A stretch of DNA of 64,000 nucleotides from Butyricimonas faecihominis (GCF_033096445.1 NZ_AP028155.1:1803880-1867879); one strand, 5' to 3'. Counted from the stretch's first letter, positions 41,035 through 49,730 are shown. Notes: generated by a model not told the origin, from the sequence alone. Numbers and translations: made by a program.

Positions 41035-42146
41035 TACAATACAATCAAACTTAGTATTCTATCTATTTCTTCCACCCCTAATTCATGATGTATCGGCAAA
41101 CAAATAACACTATCTGCAATCTTACATGCTACAGACAAATTCTCTAGTCTGGCAGATTCTAATCCTCGATAAGTGGAAAATTCACTTATCAACGGGTAAA
41201 AATAACGTCGCCCTAAAACCCCGTGTTCTTTCATTTTGAAATAAAGTTCATCCCGTGTCATCCCGTATTTTTCTGCATTCACAAAAACAGGAAAATAAGA
41301 GTAATTATGCCGAACACCCGGCATATCTTCCATAAAACTGATTCCTGGAACATCCCGCAAAACTTCACGATAGCAAACTGCAACCTTGCGACGAGCTTCT
41401 ATAGCCTTGTCCACTTGTTTCAAATTCAACAGACCATAAGCGGAACGCACCTCATCCATTTTTCCGTTGATACCAGGAGCCACAATCGTTGTTTCTCCTG
41501 CAAAACCAAAATTTTTCAAATAATCAATTCGCTGTTTAGTCTTTTCATCACAACAAACTAAAGCACCACCTTCCACCGTGTTGAATACTTTTGTGGCATG
41601 AAAACTTAACGTAGACATATCACCAACTTCTAACACGGACCTACCATCTACCTCCACTCCAAAAGCATGCGCCGCATCATAAATCACCTTCAAACCATAT
41701 TTGTCTGCAATCTCCTGAATGCGTTTCACATCACAAGGCTTCCCATATACATGTACGGGCATAATCGCTGTCGTCTTTGGTGTAATAGCAGACTCAATCT
41801 TATCTACGTCAATATTGCATGTATCCGAATCGATATCGACAAACACAGGTTTGATTCCATTCCACCACAAAGAATGTGTTGTCGCCACGAAACTATATGG
41901 TGTCGTAATCACCTCCCCTGTAATACGCAAAGCTTGCAAAGCACATATTAAGGGAAGCGTACCATTCGTAAACAAGCTGATATACGGCACTTTCAGGTAC
42001 TCACACAAAGCTTTCTCCAACTCCTGATGGTAATACCCGTTATTTGTAATCCATTTACGTTCCCAAATATCCTGCAGATAAGGCAGGAAATCATCCAAAG
42101 AAGGCAACAAAGGTGCCGTCACTGTTATTTGCTTTTGAATATCCAT
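41034..42146 (-). CDS. DegT/DnrJ/EryC1/StrS-family sugar aminotransferase (VioA/FdtB-like)
   Basis: This 370-residue PLP enzyme has the catalytic lysine in SFHATKVFNTVEGGALV (about 181-197), preceded by YDAAHAFGVEVDGRS (PLP-binding Asp) and MPVHVYGKPCDVKRI. The SFHATK signature is that of 3- or 4-keto-6-deoxyhexose aminotransferases such as VioA and FdtB. It would convert a dTDP- or UDP-4-keto-6-deoxy sugar into an amino sugar with glutamate as donor. The following ATP-grasp gene overlaps it, so the new amino group is a plausible acylation target. No rmlA/rmlB genes are in the window. Confidence 0.88.
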   Translation of the reverse strand: MDIQKQITVTAPLLPSLDDFLPYLQDIWERKWITNNGYYHQELEKALCEYLKVPYISLFTNGTLPLICALQALRITGEVITTPYSFVATTHSLWWNGIKPVFVDIDSDTCNIDVDKIESAITPKTTAIMPVHVYGKPCDVKRIQEIADKYGLKVIYDAAHAFGVEVDGRSVLEVGDMSTLSFHATKVFNTVEGGALVCCDEKTKQRIDYLKNFGFAGETTIVAPGINGKMDEVRSAYGLLNLKQVDKAIEARRKVAVCYREVLRDVPGISFMEDMPGVRHNYSYFPVFVNAEKYGMTRDELYFKMKEHGVLGRRYFYPLISEFSTYRGLESARLENLSVACKIADSVICLPIHHELGVEEIDRILSLIVL

Positions 42147-42148
42147 AA

Positions 42149-43582
42149 TTAATTACGTCTAATAATGGCCATTAATTCTTTCATCTCTGAGAATCTCAAT
42201 AACCAAGCAGTCACACTATAGAAAAGAATGCCAAATCCTATACCAGCTAACAACTGGAAAAGAATATTTGTAAAAAAGGTAACTATATAATAAACTCCGC
42301 CTCCCATAATAAAAGTCAACAACAAAATAGGCGACAAATCCAATATCTGTCGAACAAACCCAACATTTATCAATTTTCCTGTATAATAAGTATTAATTAC
42401 CAAAGAAATTAGCGAAGATGCTATTTGCCCTACACACATTGTCATTAATCCCATTGGTAATGTAATAACTAGTATTACAATTCCGATTATTTTTTTTATA
42501 ACCTCCAAACGTAAAAACAACTCCGATCGCCCTTTTACTTGTAACAAATTCAAATTAATCGCATGTACAGGATAAAACATCATGAATAGACATATAACTT
42601 TCAATAAATCTGCAGTAAACAACCATTGTTCCCTTAGCAAAAGAAGAACTAAAGGTGTCGATATTGCAGCAAGACCAATCATAATAGGGAAAATAATAAA
42701 AGCAACAATTCGCAATAATTTCCTATAACTTTGAGCTAAACGTTCATTGTCATTCTGTAAATGACACAATACGGGATAAGTCACTCTCTGAAAGACTCCT
42801 GTCAAAGCCGAAGCTGGAAAGTCAGCAAATTGTTGAGCCCTTGTATAATAACCCAAATCAGCTTTAGGAAAAGCCTTACCAATTACAATCAAGTAAATAT
42901 TACTCCATAAAGTACTCAACAAACCTGAAAGCATCAATTTTGAACCAAAACCAAACAATTCTCGAAACGATTTCATAGAAAAACATTTAGATGGACGCCA
43001 ACGTGACACGAACCACAAAACAATTGCATTAACGCCTATATTACTAAGCTGTTGTACTATAATAGACCACACACCACACCCACTATATGCCATACTTATA
43101 CCTATAACACCAGATATAATAGATGCAATAACAGTAGCTTTTGCTTGAGTTTTAAAATCAATATTAATAGTTAAAATTGCCCGTTGCACAACTGTGAACG
43201 AATTAATAGCCATTCCAATCGCCATTACACGAGTTATATCAACCAATTCCGGTACTTTATAAAAATCAGCAATCAAAGGAGCAGCAACAAACAATACCAT
43301 ATATAAAAAGAAGCCAACCCCAATATTAAAATAAAATACTGTAGAATAATCTGCCTGTGTCCGATCTAATTTTCGAATTAAAGCTTGCGAAAAACCACTA
43401 TCTATTAAAGATTGAGACACTGCAATAAATATTTGCAACATTGCAACCAAGCCATAATCTTCTGGTGTAAGGACTCTAGCCATAATAATCATAATCACAA
43501 ATTGTAATCCTGCTACGGCAAAACGTTCCACACTGCTCCAAACAACCCCTTTTACGGTTTTATTCTTTAGAGATTCAACCAT
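42149..43582 (-). CDS. wzx: Repeat-unit flippase (Wzx, MOP/PST family)
   Basis: This 477-residue membrane protein has 12-14 predicted helices. It starts LKNKTVKGVVWSSVERFAVA and contains MIIMARVLTPEDYGLVAMLQ, the signature N-terminal pair of lipopolysaccharide translocases. It should flip the undecaprenyl-linked repeat unit across the inner membrane. It lies 9 bp downstream of wecB and 2 bp upstream of the aminotransferase gene. Confidence 0.9.
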   Translation of the reverse strand: MVESLKNKTVKGVVWSSVERFAVAGLQFVIMIIMARVLTPEDYGLVAMLQIFIAVSQSLIDSGFSQALIRKLDRTQADYSTVFYFNIGVGFFLYMVLFVAAPLIADFYKVPELVDITRVMAIGMAINSFTVVQRAILTINIDFKTQAKATVIASIISGVIGISMAYSGCGVWSIIVQQLSNIGVNAIVLWFVSRWRPSKCFSMKSFRELFGFGSKLMLSGLLSTLWSNIYLIVIGKAFPKADLGYYTRAQQFADFPASALTGVFQRVTYPVLCHLQNDNERLAQSYRKLLRIVAFIIFPIMIGLAAISTPLVLLLLREQWLFTADLLKVICLFMMFYPVHAINLNLLQVKGRSELFLRLEVIKKIIGIVILVITLPMGLMTMCVGQIASSLISLVINTYYTGKLINVGFVRQILDLSPILLLTFIMGGGVYYIVTFFTNILFQLLAGIGFGILFYSVTAWLLRFSEMKELMAIIRRN

Positions 43583-43591
43583 CTAAGATAA

Positions 43592-44752
43592 TTATCTTGT
43601 ATTTTTTAATTGATAAACAATCCTCTCACATGCCTTTCCATCTCCATAAGGATTCACTGCTTCACTCATCACACCATAATAACCTTGATCTTCCAATAAA
43701 CGAGAAACTTCCTCTACAATCCTATTAAAATCCGTTCCAACCAATTTCACAGTTCCCGCCTCCAATGCCTCCGGACGCTCCGTAGTATTTCGCATAACTA
43801 AAACAGGTTTTCCTAATCCCGGAGCTTCTTCCTGAATTCCACCACTATCGGTCAACACAATTGTTGATTTTTCCATTAGAAAAACAAACGACAAATATTC
43901 CAATGGCTCAATAAAAAACATATTTTTCAAATTCGATAAACCTTTTCCAAACATTTCATGTATTGGCTTTCTCACATTAGGATTCAAATGCATCGGATAA
44001 ACAAAATCCACATCTGGAAATTTTTCAACTAATGCTTTTATTGCTTTACAAATATTAATAAAACCCTCGCCAAAATTCTCTCTTCTGTGCCCAGTTATCA
44101 ATACCAATCTCTTACCTGCATTTAAACGATCTACATTATACCCAGCATTGATCAAAGAACAATTCAACTCTAAATCTAATGTTTTATCATTTTTTATCCG
44201 TTCTACTACCATATACAAGGCATCAATAACCGTGTTCCCTGTTACCGTAATTTTTTCATCACAAACACCTTCATCTAACAAATTTTGACGACTTAAAGGC
44301 GTCGGTGAAAAATGGTAAGTTGCGATTCGTCCTGTTATCTGACGATTCATCTCCTCCGGCCAAGGGCTATAAATATCATGAGTACGTAAACCTGCCTCTA
44401 CGTGACCCACCGGTATCTGTTGATAAAATGCAGCCAAAGCCGCAGCCATTGACGTTGTAGTATCTCCATGTACTAAAACAATGTCAGGATTAGCTTCTTT
44501 TAAAACATCACGCATTCCTGTTAAAACCCGTGCCGTCACATCATATAAATCCTGTCCTTGTTTCATGATATTCAAATCATTATCAGGTGTAATCTCGAAT
44601 ATATGAAGTACTTGATCTAACATTTCCCGATGCTGTCCCGTCACGCAAACAATTGTTTGAAATTGTTCCGGATATTTTTGGAATTCCTTCACTAGAGGAG
44701 CCATTTTAATCGCTTCCGGACGAGTTCCAAAAACTAACATTATTTTTTTCAT
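43592..44752 (-). CDS. wecB: UDP-N-acetylglucosamine 2-epimerase
   Basis: This 386-residue enzyme has [53 protein letters not shown] and [20 protein letters not shown], all hallmarks of the non-hydrolysing epimerase. It converts UDP-GlcNAc to UDP-ManNAc, which the neighbouring WecC oxidises. The ATG at 44750-44752 is the natural start. Confidence 0.95.
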   Translation of the reverse strand: MKKIMLVFGTRPEAIKMAPLVKEFQKYPEQFQTIVCVTGQHREMLDQVLHIFEITPDNDLNIMKQGQDLYDVTARVLTGMRDVLKEANPDIVLVHGDTTTSMAAALAAFYQQIPVGHVEAGLRTHDIYSPWPEEMNRQITGRIATYHFSPTPLSRQNLLDEGVCDEKITVTGNTVIDALYMVVERIKNDKTLDLELNCSLINAGYNVDRLNAGKRLVLITGHRRENFGEGFINICKAIKALVEKFPDVDFVYPMHLNPNVRKPIHEMFGKGLSNLKNMFFIEPLEYLSFVFLMEKSTIVLTDSGGIQEEAPGLGKPVLVMRNTTERPEALEAGTVKLVGTDFNRIVEEVSRLLEDQGYYGVMSEAVNPYGDGKACERIVYQLKNTR

Positions 44753-44761
44753 CAAAACAAT

Positions 44762-45967
44762 CTATTTTTTGTAAATACCACAAAAATCAAGAATCACCTT
44801 CTGATCTGTCCATGACAAAGTCTTGAACACGTCATGAGCGACCAACATCACGACAATATCTGCCCGGTCATAAGCTTCCTTGTAATCAGTCAATTTAAAC
44901 ACTTTATGTTCTTGCACGTTAGGTTCAACGACAAGAATATCTGCATTACTACAGGACTGCATCACCTTGGTTGTAATATATTTTGCAGGAGACTCCCGCA
45001 AGTCATCAATATTCGGTTTGAAAGCTAAACCCATCATGGCAATGATCGGTTTACGATGATGCTTTAACTCGAATTTCAACATCTCGTTTTGTACTTTTTC
45101 CGCACACCAGAATGCCTTGTAATTATTTATTTCCCGGGCATTAGCTATAATTTTAGATTCCATCGGGAAATCCGCTGTAATAAAGTAAGGATCAACAGCT
45201 ATACAATGTCCCCCTACACCACAACCGGGTTGAAGGATATTTACACGAGGATGCTTGTTTGCCAAGTTAATCAATTCCCACACGTTTATTCCCGCTTTAT
45301 CACAAATCAAGGATAACTCATTTGCAAAAGCAATCTGCACATCCCGAGAAGAATTTTCTGTCAATTTACACATTTCAGCTGTACGAGCATTTGTTCTATG
45401 TAAGGTTCCTTGAACAAATTGTGAATAAAACTCAATAGCCTTATTTGTTGACTCTTCATCAATTCCCCCAATCACCCGGTCATTATGTACTAATTCATAA
45501 ATCACGTTTCCTGGTAATACTCGTTCCGGGCAATAAGCTATATATATTTTATCTTTTAATTCCGGTCGTTCACCATAAATCAAATCTCTCATTTTTTCTG
45601 TTGTTCCAATGGGGGAAGTGGACTCTATCACATACAAGTCACCAGCTTTTAATAAAGGTAATACAGAGCGAGTGGCAGCCTCCACGTAAGAAATATCCGG
45701 CTCATGATTTCCTTTAAAAGGAGTGGGAACAACCATAAAATAAGCCTCACAAGCCTCCGGCTTCAGAGAAGCTTTTAAATTCCCTGTTTTTACGACTTCT
45801 TGTAAATATGCCTCCAATCCCGGTTCCACGATATGGAGTTTCCCTTGATTTGTTAACTCGACAACACTAGGATTTATATCCACCCCGGTAACCTTAATAC
45901 CGTGTTTTGCAGCAATAATTGCTGTGGGCAGACCAATATAGCCTAACCCCATGAAACAAGCTTTCAT
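44762..45967 (-). CDS. wecC: UDP-N-acetyl-D-mannosamine dehydrogenase
   Basis: This 401-residue UDP-sugar dehydrogenase has the NAD motif FMGLGYIGLPTAIIAA at its N-terminus, the catalytic cysteine in LQPGCGVGGHCIAVDPYF (about 249-266) and the C-terminal MGLAFKPNIDDLRESPA. With WecB it gives UDP-ManNAcA, so the polymer probably contains an acidic amino sugar. The pair sits right after the regulatory genes at the operon head. Confidence 0.93.
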   Translation of the reverse strand: MKACFMGLGYIGLPTAIIAAKHGIKVTGVDINPSVVELTNQGKLHIVEPGLEAYLQEVVKTGNLKASLKPEACEAYFMVVPTPFKGNHEPDISYVEAATRSVLPLLKAGDLYVIESTSPIGTTEKMRDLIYGERPELKDKIYIAYCPERVLPGNVIYELVHNDRVIGGIDEESTNKAIEFYSQFVQGTLHRTNARTAEMCKLTENSSRDVQIAFANELSLICDKAGINVWELINLANKHPRVNILQPGCGVGGHCIAVDPYFITADFPMESKIIANAREINNYKAFWCAEKVQNEMLKFELKHHRKPIIAMMGLAFKPNIDDLRESPAKYITTKVMQSCSNADILVVEPNVQEHKVFKLTDYKEAYDRADIVVMLVAHDVFKTLSWTDQKVILDFCGIYKK

Positions 45968-45970
45968 AAA

Positions 45971-46669
45971 TTATTTTAAATTAATATATTCTTTTGTTGC
46001 TAATACATCAAAACATGAAGAAACGCACCTCAAATCCTGCTCCTCAATCTTTAACCCAGCCAAAAGGTTATTCCCAATAAGATTCATATCTCCTAGTTGT
46101 ACACCCTTCCTCTTTTCCTCAATTATATTCTCATAAAACTCCTCTGCCTGAAGCCACTTCCATACATTCAATTGTTCCAGATTCTTAGAAGCTTTTTTCA
46201 CACAACTTTCCCATTCCATCATTATCTCCTTTGCCAGCCTTGCACATTCCTCCTCCCCCGTAAAATAATAACAACTACACAACAACCGACACATCTCCGG
46301 AGTTCGACAAGGTAATACAATCTCATCGCTACCCTCCGGTGATATTATCCCATAAGCTGCATCTAAAGCTATATCCAGAAAATCCATGTCGGAATAGGTC
46401 AAATAAGTTTCCATCAAGTCGGCAATATGTCCAACTCGATCTTCCAATGCAATAGATGGATCTTGTATCAGATCGGCTAATTCTCCCGCTATTTCACGAA
46501 TCCGTTCATGGATATCCCATTGGCTACCATACACGTCTTCCAACCACGGGTTTACTCGCACGATGGAATAGATTGAGATATACCCATGCAATAAACCGGA
46601 CAACGCAGATGGAGGGAAATCTCCAATTGGGATGACCGATACTTTTTTGTACAAATCATTAAGATTCAT
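45971..46669 (-). CDS. Conserved-position hypothetical protein in the UpxZ slot
   Basis: This protein of about 232 residues lies 11 bp after upxY. It is acidic and predicted all-helical, without a signal peptide or membrane segment. Recognisable pieces are FPPSALSGLLHGYISIY near the N-terminus and DMDFLDIALDAAYGIISP in the middle. In Bacteroides the gene after upxY is upxZ, an inhibitor of non-cognate UpxY proteins. That role is suggested by position only: the protein is longer than typical UpxZ (about 160 residues) and I do not see the family's sequence. I used ATG 46667-46669; an upstream GTG would add two residues. Confidence 0.55.
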   Translation of the reverse strand: MNLNDLYKKVSVIPIGDFPPSALSGLLHGYISIYSIVRVNPWLEDVYGSQWDIHERIREIAGELADLIQDPSIALEDRVGHIADLMETYLTYSDMDFLDIALDAAYGIISPEGSDEIVLPCRTPEMCRLLCSCYYFTGEEECARLAKEIMMEWESCVKKASKNLEQLNVWKWLQAEEFYENIIEEKRKGVQLGDMNLIGNNLLAGLKIEEQDLRCVSSCFDVLATKEYINLK

Positions 46670-46680
46670 CGCCACTATCT

Positions 46681-47205
46681 CTATTTAATTTTTTCTAGGA
46701 ATGATCCCGGAATATAAGAGGTTGCCACAGAAACGACCCCTTCCAGGCGCACTATTACGCGTTTATGCCCCTTTATGCGGAGCAATTCTCCTTCAAGCCC
46801 TATTAGCGGCCCTTTGATTACTTTTACCCGATCACCTCGCTTCAACTCTTCATTAATCACCTCCACGGTGGAATCTGAAAAGTCAAGCAAGAACATGAAA
46901 TCACGCATTTGCTTATCGGGAACAATCAACAAATGACGAGTTTCTAAATCTTTCAGGTAAACGACGTTTAAACCATGTTCATTCAGTAACGAGAAAGCTG
47001 TTGTTTGATCCGTTCGAATAAAAATCAAATGAGGGATCAAGATTACCCGCACGTTTTTCCTCCCGGAAGAAGTTTCACGAACCTCATCACGCATGGGGAG
47101 ATAATTTTCTATCTCCAAGTGATCTAACCGCTTTTTAATCGTTAATTCCTGATTGATTTTAGTGTACGCCGCATACCAATGCAATGTTCTCGTACCCTCT
47201 GACAT
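46681..47205 (-). CDS. upxY: UpxY-type NusG-like transcription antiterminator of the capsule operon
   Basis: This 174-residue protein has the NGN domain (TLHWYAAYTKINQELTIKKR, LPMRDEVRE) and a C-terminal KOW motif (DRVKVIKGPLIGLEGELLRI, about 124-143). It is the first gene of the long operon and follows a leader of about 250 nt, the arrangement seen in Bacteroides capsule loci where UpxY acts on the 5' leader to prevent premature termination. It is clearly diverged from the paralogue at 537-1031, as expected for locus-specific factors. Confidence 0.9.
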   Translation of the reverse strand: MSEGTRTLHWYAAYTKINQELTIKKRLDHLEIENYLPMRDEVRETSSGRKNVRVILIPHLIFIRTDQTTAFSLLNEHGLNVVYLKDLETRHLLIVPDKQMRDFMFLLDFSDSTVEVINEELKRGDRVKVIKGPLIGLEGELLRIKGHKRVIVRLEGVVSVATSYIPGSFLEKIK

Positions 47206-47458
47206 ATTTATAGTTTGTGAAATCTGGAAATTCTCGTGATTGATTAATAAAAAATTTATATATCACGATTGACGTAGATACGCTTCGCGCACTAACCTTT
47301 AGAATCAGGCTTAACTTTTTATGCCCATGTGCCTCACGCACCATCCTTAAACAGGTACAGTACGTAAAAACTGTCTTTTGGAAGAATTATATTCATCCCC
47401 ACGCAAATAATCTGATTTTACTGATTCTAGACTGTTGATCTAAAAAAACGATCGATTA
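47206..47458 (-). promoter_or_regulatory. Long capsule-operon leader
   Basis: There are about 250 nt between the flanked promoter and upxY. The minus strand contains small hairpins: TCGTGAT / ATCACGA around an A/T-rich loop at about 47233-47268, and ACAGT / ACTGT near 47370. A 61-codon frame starting at 47344 overlaps the upxY start and could be a leader peptide, but has no other support. This is the expected target region for UpxY. Confidence 0.5.
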
Positions 47459-47595
47459 TTGCGTTGCAAATATACTAATTTTTCATGCTTACAAATGGAA
47501 TGCAGATATTTTTTTTCTTTTTAACCATCAGGAGGTTGACATATTTGCCCAAAATGAAAAATTATTAAATGTGTTAATATCATCAATCGATCGTT
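47447..47595. repeat. Inverted repeats flanking the capsule promoter (candidate invertible segment or paired operators)
   Basis: AAACGATCGATT (core 47446-47457) and its reverse complement AATCGATCGTTT (47585-47596) enclose about 127 bp that contain the capsule promoter. The flanks match imperfectly over about 20 bp. The core resembles the inverted repeats of known Bacteroides invertible capsule promoters. The right copy also lies inside a palindrome GTGTTAATA-N16-TATTAACAC (47571-47604). No recombinase gene is in the window. Confidence 0.5.
47467..47495 (-). promoter_or_regulatory. Capsule-operon promoter, presently reading towards upxY
   Basis: Minus-strand TTTG (47492-47495), 17 bp, then TATATTTG (47467-47474). 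The -7 box is perfect and the spacing slightly short. It lies 9 bp inside the left inverted repeat, as an outward-facing ON promoter would. Confidence 0.55.
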
Positions 47596-47702
47596 TATTA
47601 ACACAATAAACATTTCAATATCAATCCCTTTTTATCATCCTACTTTTCTTTGGACAAATCTTTTGTTTCCTATTGGTACACAAACTTTAACACACATAAA
47701 AA

Positions 47703-47738
47703 ACGGATGAGAGTATCTACGATTATTCCCTCATCCGT
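47703..47738 (-). terminator. Terminator insulating the capsule promoter
   Basis: ACGGATGAG / CTCATCCGT with an 18-nt loop and a T6 tail on the minus strand. It stops transcripts entering from the right. Confidence 0.6.
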
Positions 47739-47943
47739 CACAATTTCTTAATTAAATATCCAAACTCACGTTAACTGGAAATACCCCGAACCCGAAAAGC
47801 GTGTATTATCCACAGAACCAAAGAAATAAAAGAGATGAACTGGATTCTGTTCCTGTAAAGCAAGCTCTACCGTAGCATCCCCATCTCCCCTACATATAGG
47901 CAATCGGTCAAACGAAACGTCTCGTCGTTCGTCCTTATATTTC

Positions 47944-48111
47944 TTATGAAAACGATCCAGATGTAGAACGAGAATACAAACGTCCATTTTCTTTTGATAA
48001 TCTTCCTGTAGTCACGAAATATAGTCCGATTTGTCCTACAACACCATTATGAGATTGAGCTGGTATTTTGTTTTTAAGCAACAGCGCAGAAGCCATATAT
48101 ACAAACGGCAT
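47944..48111 (-). pseudogene. HEPN-domain protein remnant
   Basis: The minus strand from an ATG at 48109-48111 reads MASALLLKNKIPAQSHNGVV, then FVTTGRLSKENGRLYSR, and goes out of frame to a stop at 47944. The pattern SALLLK-x-I-x-x-x-(T/S)H-x-G-V ... F-x-x-TG ... G-x-LY is that of the small HEPN proteins paired with nucleotidyltransferases in toxin-antitoxin modules. The N-terminal third and the C-terminal GDY region are missing, and no partner gene is adjacent. A 73-codon frame at 47766-47987 overlaps it and has no recognised content. Confidence 0.55.
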
Positions 48112-48173
48112 AATACTTATCCCTTGTCTTAATTATTTATGACAGTCATTATTGTAATTCGAATTATATAAAA

Positions 48174-48205
48174 AACCTGAAAACGACAAAATTCATTTTC
48201 AGGTT
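48174..48205 (-). terminator. Terminator of the rubrerythrin gene
   Basis: AACCTGAAAA / TTTTCAGGTT hairpin with a T6 tail on the minus strand, 22 bp past the rubrerythrin stop. Confidence 0.78.
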
Positions 48206-48226
48206 CCTGTACTCATGCTACTCATC

Positions 48227-48805
48227 TCAATAATTCTCTACCAGCAATTCAAAGAATCCTTGCGGATGGAGACAAGCCGGACAAACTTTAGGAGCCGTGG
48301 GGCCCTCGTGGACATACCCGCATTTGCGACAATACCATTTTACCGTTTTCGGACGTTCAAAAAGAATACCATCCTGCAAGTTCGACAAGAGTTTCCGATA
48401 CCTTGTTTCATGATTTCTTTCCGCCTCGATAATCATACGGTACATCACGGAAATGTCCTTAAATCCCTCCTCTTCGGCCACTTTGGCAAATTCCGGATAC
48501 AAGTGATGCCACTCGTCATACTCACCCTCCGCGGCCTCAACCAGATTACTGGCCGTGTCCAAAATAACCCCGGCAGGATACGCAGCAGTGATCTCCAACA
48601 TTCCACCTTCCAAACGACTGAAGAAACGTTTCGCGTGCATCTCTTCTTGCAAAGCGGTCTCGTAGAATATGCCCGCTATCTGTTCGTATCCCTCTTTTTT
48701 CGCTACTTCAGAGAAAAAAGTATACCGATTTTTTGCCTGTGATTCTCCGGCAAATGATTTTAAAAGATTGGCCTCTGTTAAAGAACCCTTTACACTTTTG
48801 TTCAT
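48227..48805 (-). CDS. rbr: Rubrerythrin
   Basis: This 192-residue protein joins a four-helix diiron domain to a C-terminal rubredoxin-like domain. The iron-binding Glu/His motifs are visible in FAGESQAKNRY, LQEEMHAKRF, YDEWHHLYPEF and EAERNHETRY. The rubredoxin knuckles are YCRKCGYVHEG and VCPACLHPQG. It reduces hydrogen peroxide in anaerobes. It is divergently oriented to the Hdr-like operon across a gap with a strong palindrome. Electron supply from that operon is possible but unproven. Confidence 0.93.
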   Translation of the reverse strand: MNKSVKGSLTEANLLKSFAGESQAKNRYTFFSEVAKKEGYEQIAGIFYETALQEEMHAKRFFSRLEGGMLEITAAYPAGVILDTASNLVEAAEGEYDEWHHLYPEFAKVAEEEGFKDISVMYRMIIEAERNHETRYRKLLSNLQDGILFERPKTVKWYCRKCGYVHEGPTAPKVCPACLHPQGFFELLVENY

Positions 48806-48863
48806 GGTTTTTCCTTTTTCTTACGGGGAAAGGACGTTTTAAGTTACAAGCTATGTAGATCCA

Positions 48864-48926
48864 AACCTGTAACCGGTCAACCTGCAACTTGTAACTACTA
48901 CCCATCAAGCAAACTTGATGGTAGTA
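48864..48926. repeat. Intergenic repeat and palindrome between rubrerythrin and the Hdr-like operon
   Basis: 48864-48895 carries the acctgtaac / cttgtaac element also seen at 9228-9306. Next to it, TACTACCCATCAAG (48896-48909) pairs with CTTGATGGTAGTA (48914-48926) around a CAAA loop, with one bulged base. There is no T-tail on either strand, so an operator or an RNA structure in the rubrerythrin leader is more likely than a terminator. Confidence 0.5.
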
Positions 48927-48957
48927 TAAATACCCCACATTTTAAGCATTTCTCTCC

Positions 48958-48988
48958 TTTAGTTGCAAAATATTAAGATATACTTTTG
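48958..48988 (+). promoter_or_regulatory. Promoter of the Hdr-like operon
   Basis: TTT (48958-48960), 20 bp, then TACTTTTG (48981-48988), 46 bp ahead of the first start codon. The -7 box is good and the -33 partial. Confidence 0.5.
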
Positions 48989-49034
48989 TATGCAAAAGAA
49001 TTATGACGAGTAATTTTTCCATATAGAGTTAGTT

Positions 49035-49727
49035 ATGTCAGAGATTTTAAAGAAGTTACAAAAAGATATTCATTTCATCGAAGGGTTGAATAGCTGTATG
49101 AATTGCGGGGTATGCACGGCAATTTGTCCGGCAGCCGAATTCTATAACTATGACCCGCGGGTGATCGTGGAAACCGTGCAACGGGGGAATGAAGAAGAGA
49201 TCGAAGAGTTGTTGAAAAGCGACACGATCTGGTATTGCGGGGAATGTATGTCTTGTAAAACCCGTTGTCCTCGCTGCAACACGCCGGGCCTCGTGATCAT
49301 GGCATTAAGAAAAATATCGCAGGAACTGGGATATTTTGTCTATTCGGAAAAAGGACGTCAACAATACGCACTTAAGCACGTGATCGGGGAATCCATCCTC
49401 AAAAGAGGATATTGCGTTACTCCCGACTTAGTGAAACCGGAAATGCACCCGGAGCAAGGTCCCGTGTGGGAATGGATATACGAGCATCTGGACGACGTGT
49501 ACGAACGTATGCACTCAAACTATCGTCAACCGGGAGCCGGAGCCTTACGGGAAGTGGATTCGGAAAGTATGGATGAATTGCGGAAAATTTTCGATGTTAC
49601 CGGGGGAACTGAATTCTTGGAAAAAATTGACAGTTGCTCCCAGCACGTGGCCGACGAAGAGAAAGTCGATCTGGAAGAGGCTTATTTCCTGAAAACATAC
49701 ATGGAAAACAGCGGGAAACACCAGTAA
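49035..49727 (+). CDS. Heterodisulfide reductase subunit C-like iron-sulfur protein
   Basis: This 230-residue protein has two 4Fe-4S clusters close to the N-terminus: CMNCGVCTAICP (about 21-32) and CGECMSCKTRCP (about 66-77), the second followed by RCNTPGLVIMALRK. This is the HdrC pattern. The C-terminal half is helical and acidic without known motifs. HdrC relays electrons between HdrA and HdrB. It is the first gene of five on the plus strand (hdrC, hdrB, hdrA, ferredoxin, membrane subunit). Confidence 0.82.
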   Translation: MSEILKKLQKDIHFIEGLNSCMNCGVCTAICPAAEFYNYDPRVIVETVQRGNEEEIEELLKSDTIWYCGECMSCKTRCPRCNTPGLVIMALRKISQELGYFVYSEKGRQQYALKHVIGESILKRGYCVTPDLVKPEMHPEQGPVWEWIYEHLDDVYERMHSNYRQPGAGALREVDSESMDELRKIFDVTGGTEFLEKIDSCSQHVADEEKVDLEEAYFLKTYMENSGKHQ

Positions 49728-49730
49728 AAA

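Noticed and set aside
24195-47205. Integrative conjugative element or prophage as the origin of the capsule region
   Set aside because: There are no integrase, relaxase, Tra or phage genes and no flanking direct repeats; homologous recombination at conserved ends fits the remnants better.
47159-47344. 61-codon frame overlapping the upxY start, possible leader peptide
   Set aside because: No ribosome-binding or conservation evidence; it is most likely a chance frame in the leader.
47766-47987. 73-codon minus-strand frame between the capsule control region and rubrerythrin
   Set aside because: It overlaps the HEPN remnant in another frame, has no family resemblance and no promoter; kept only as a comment.
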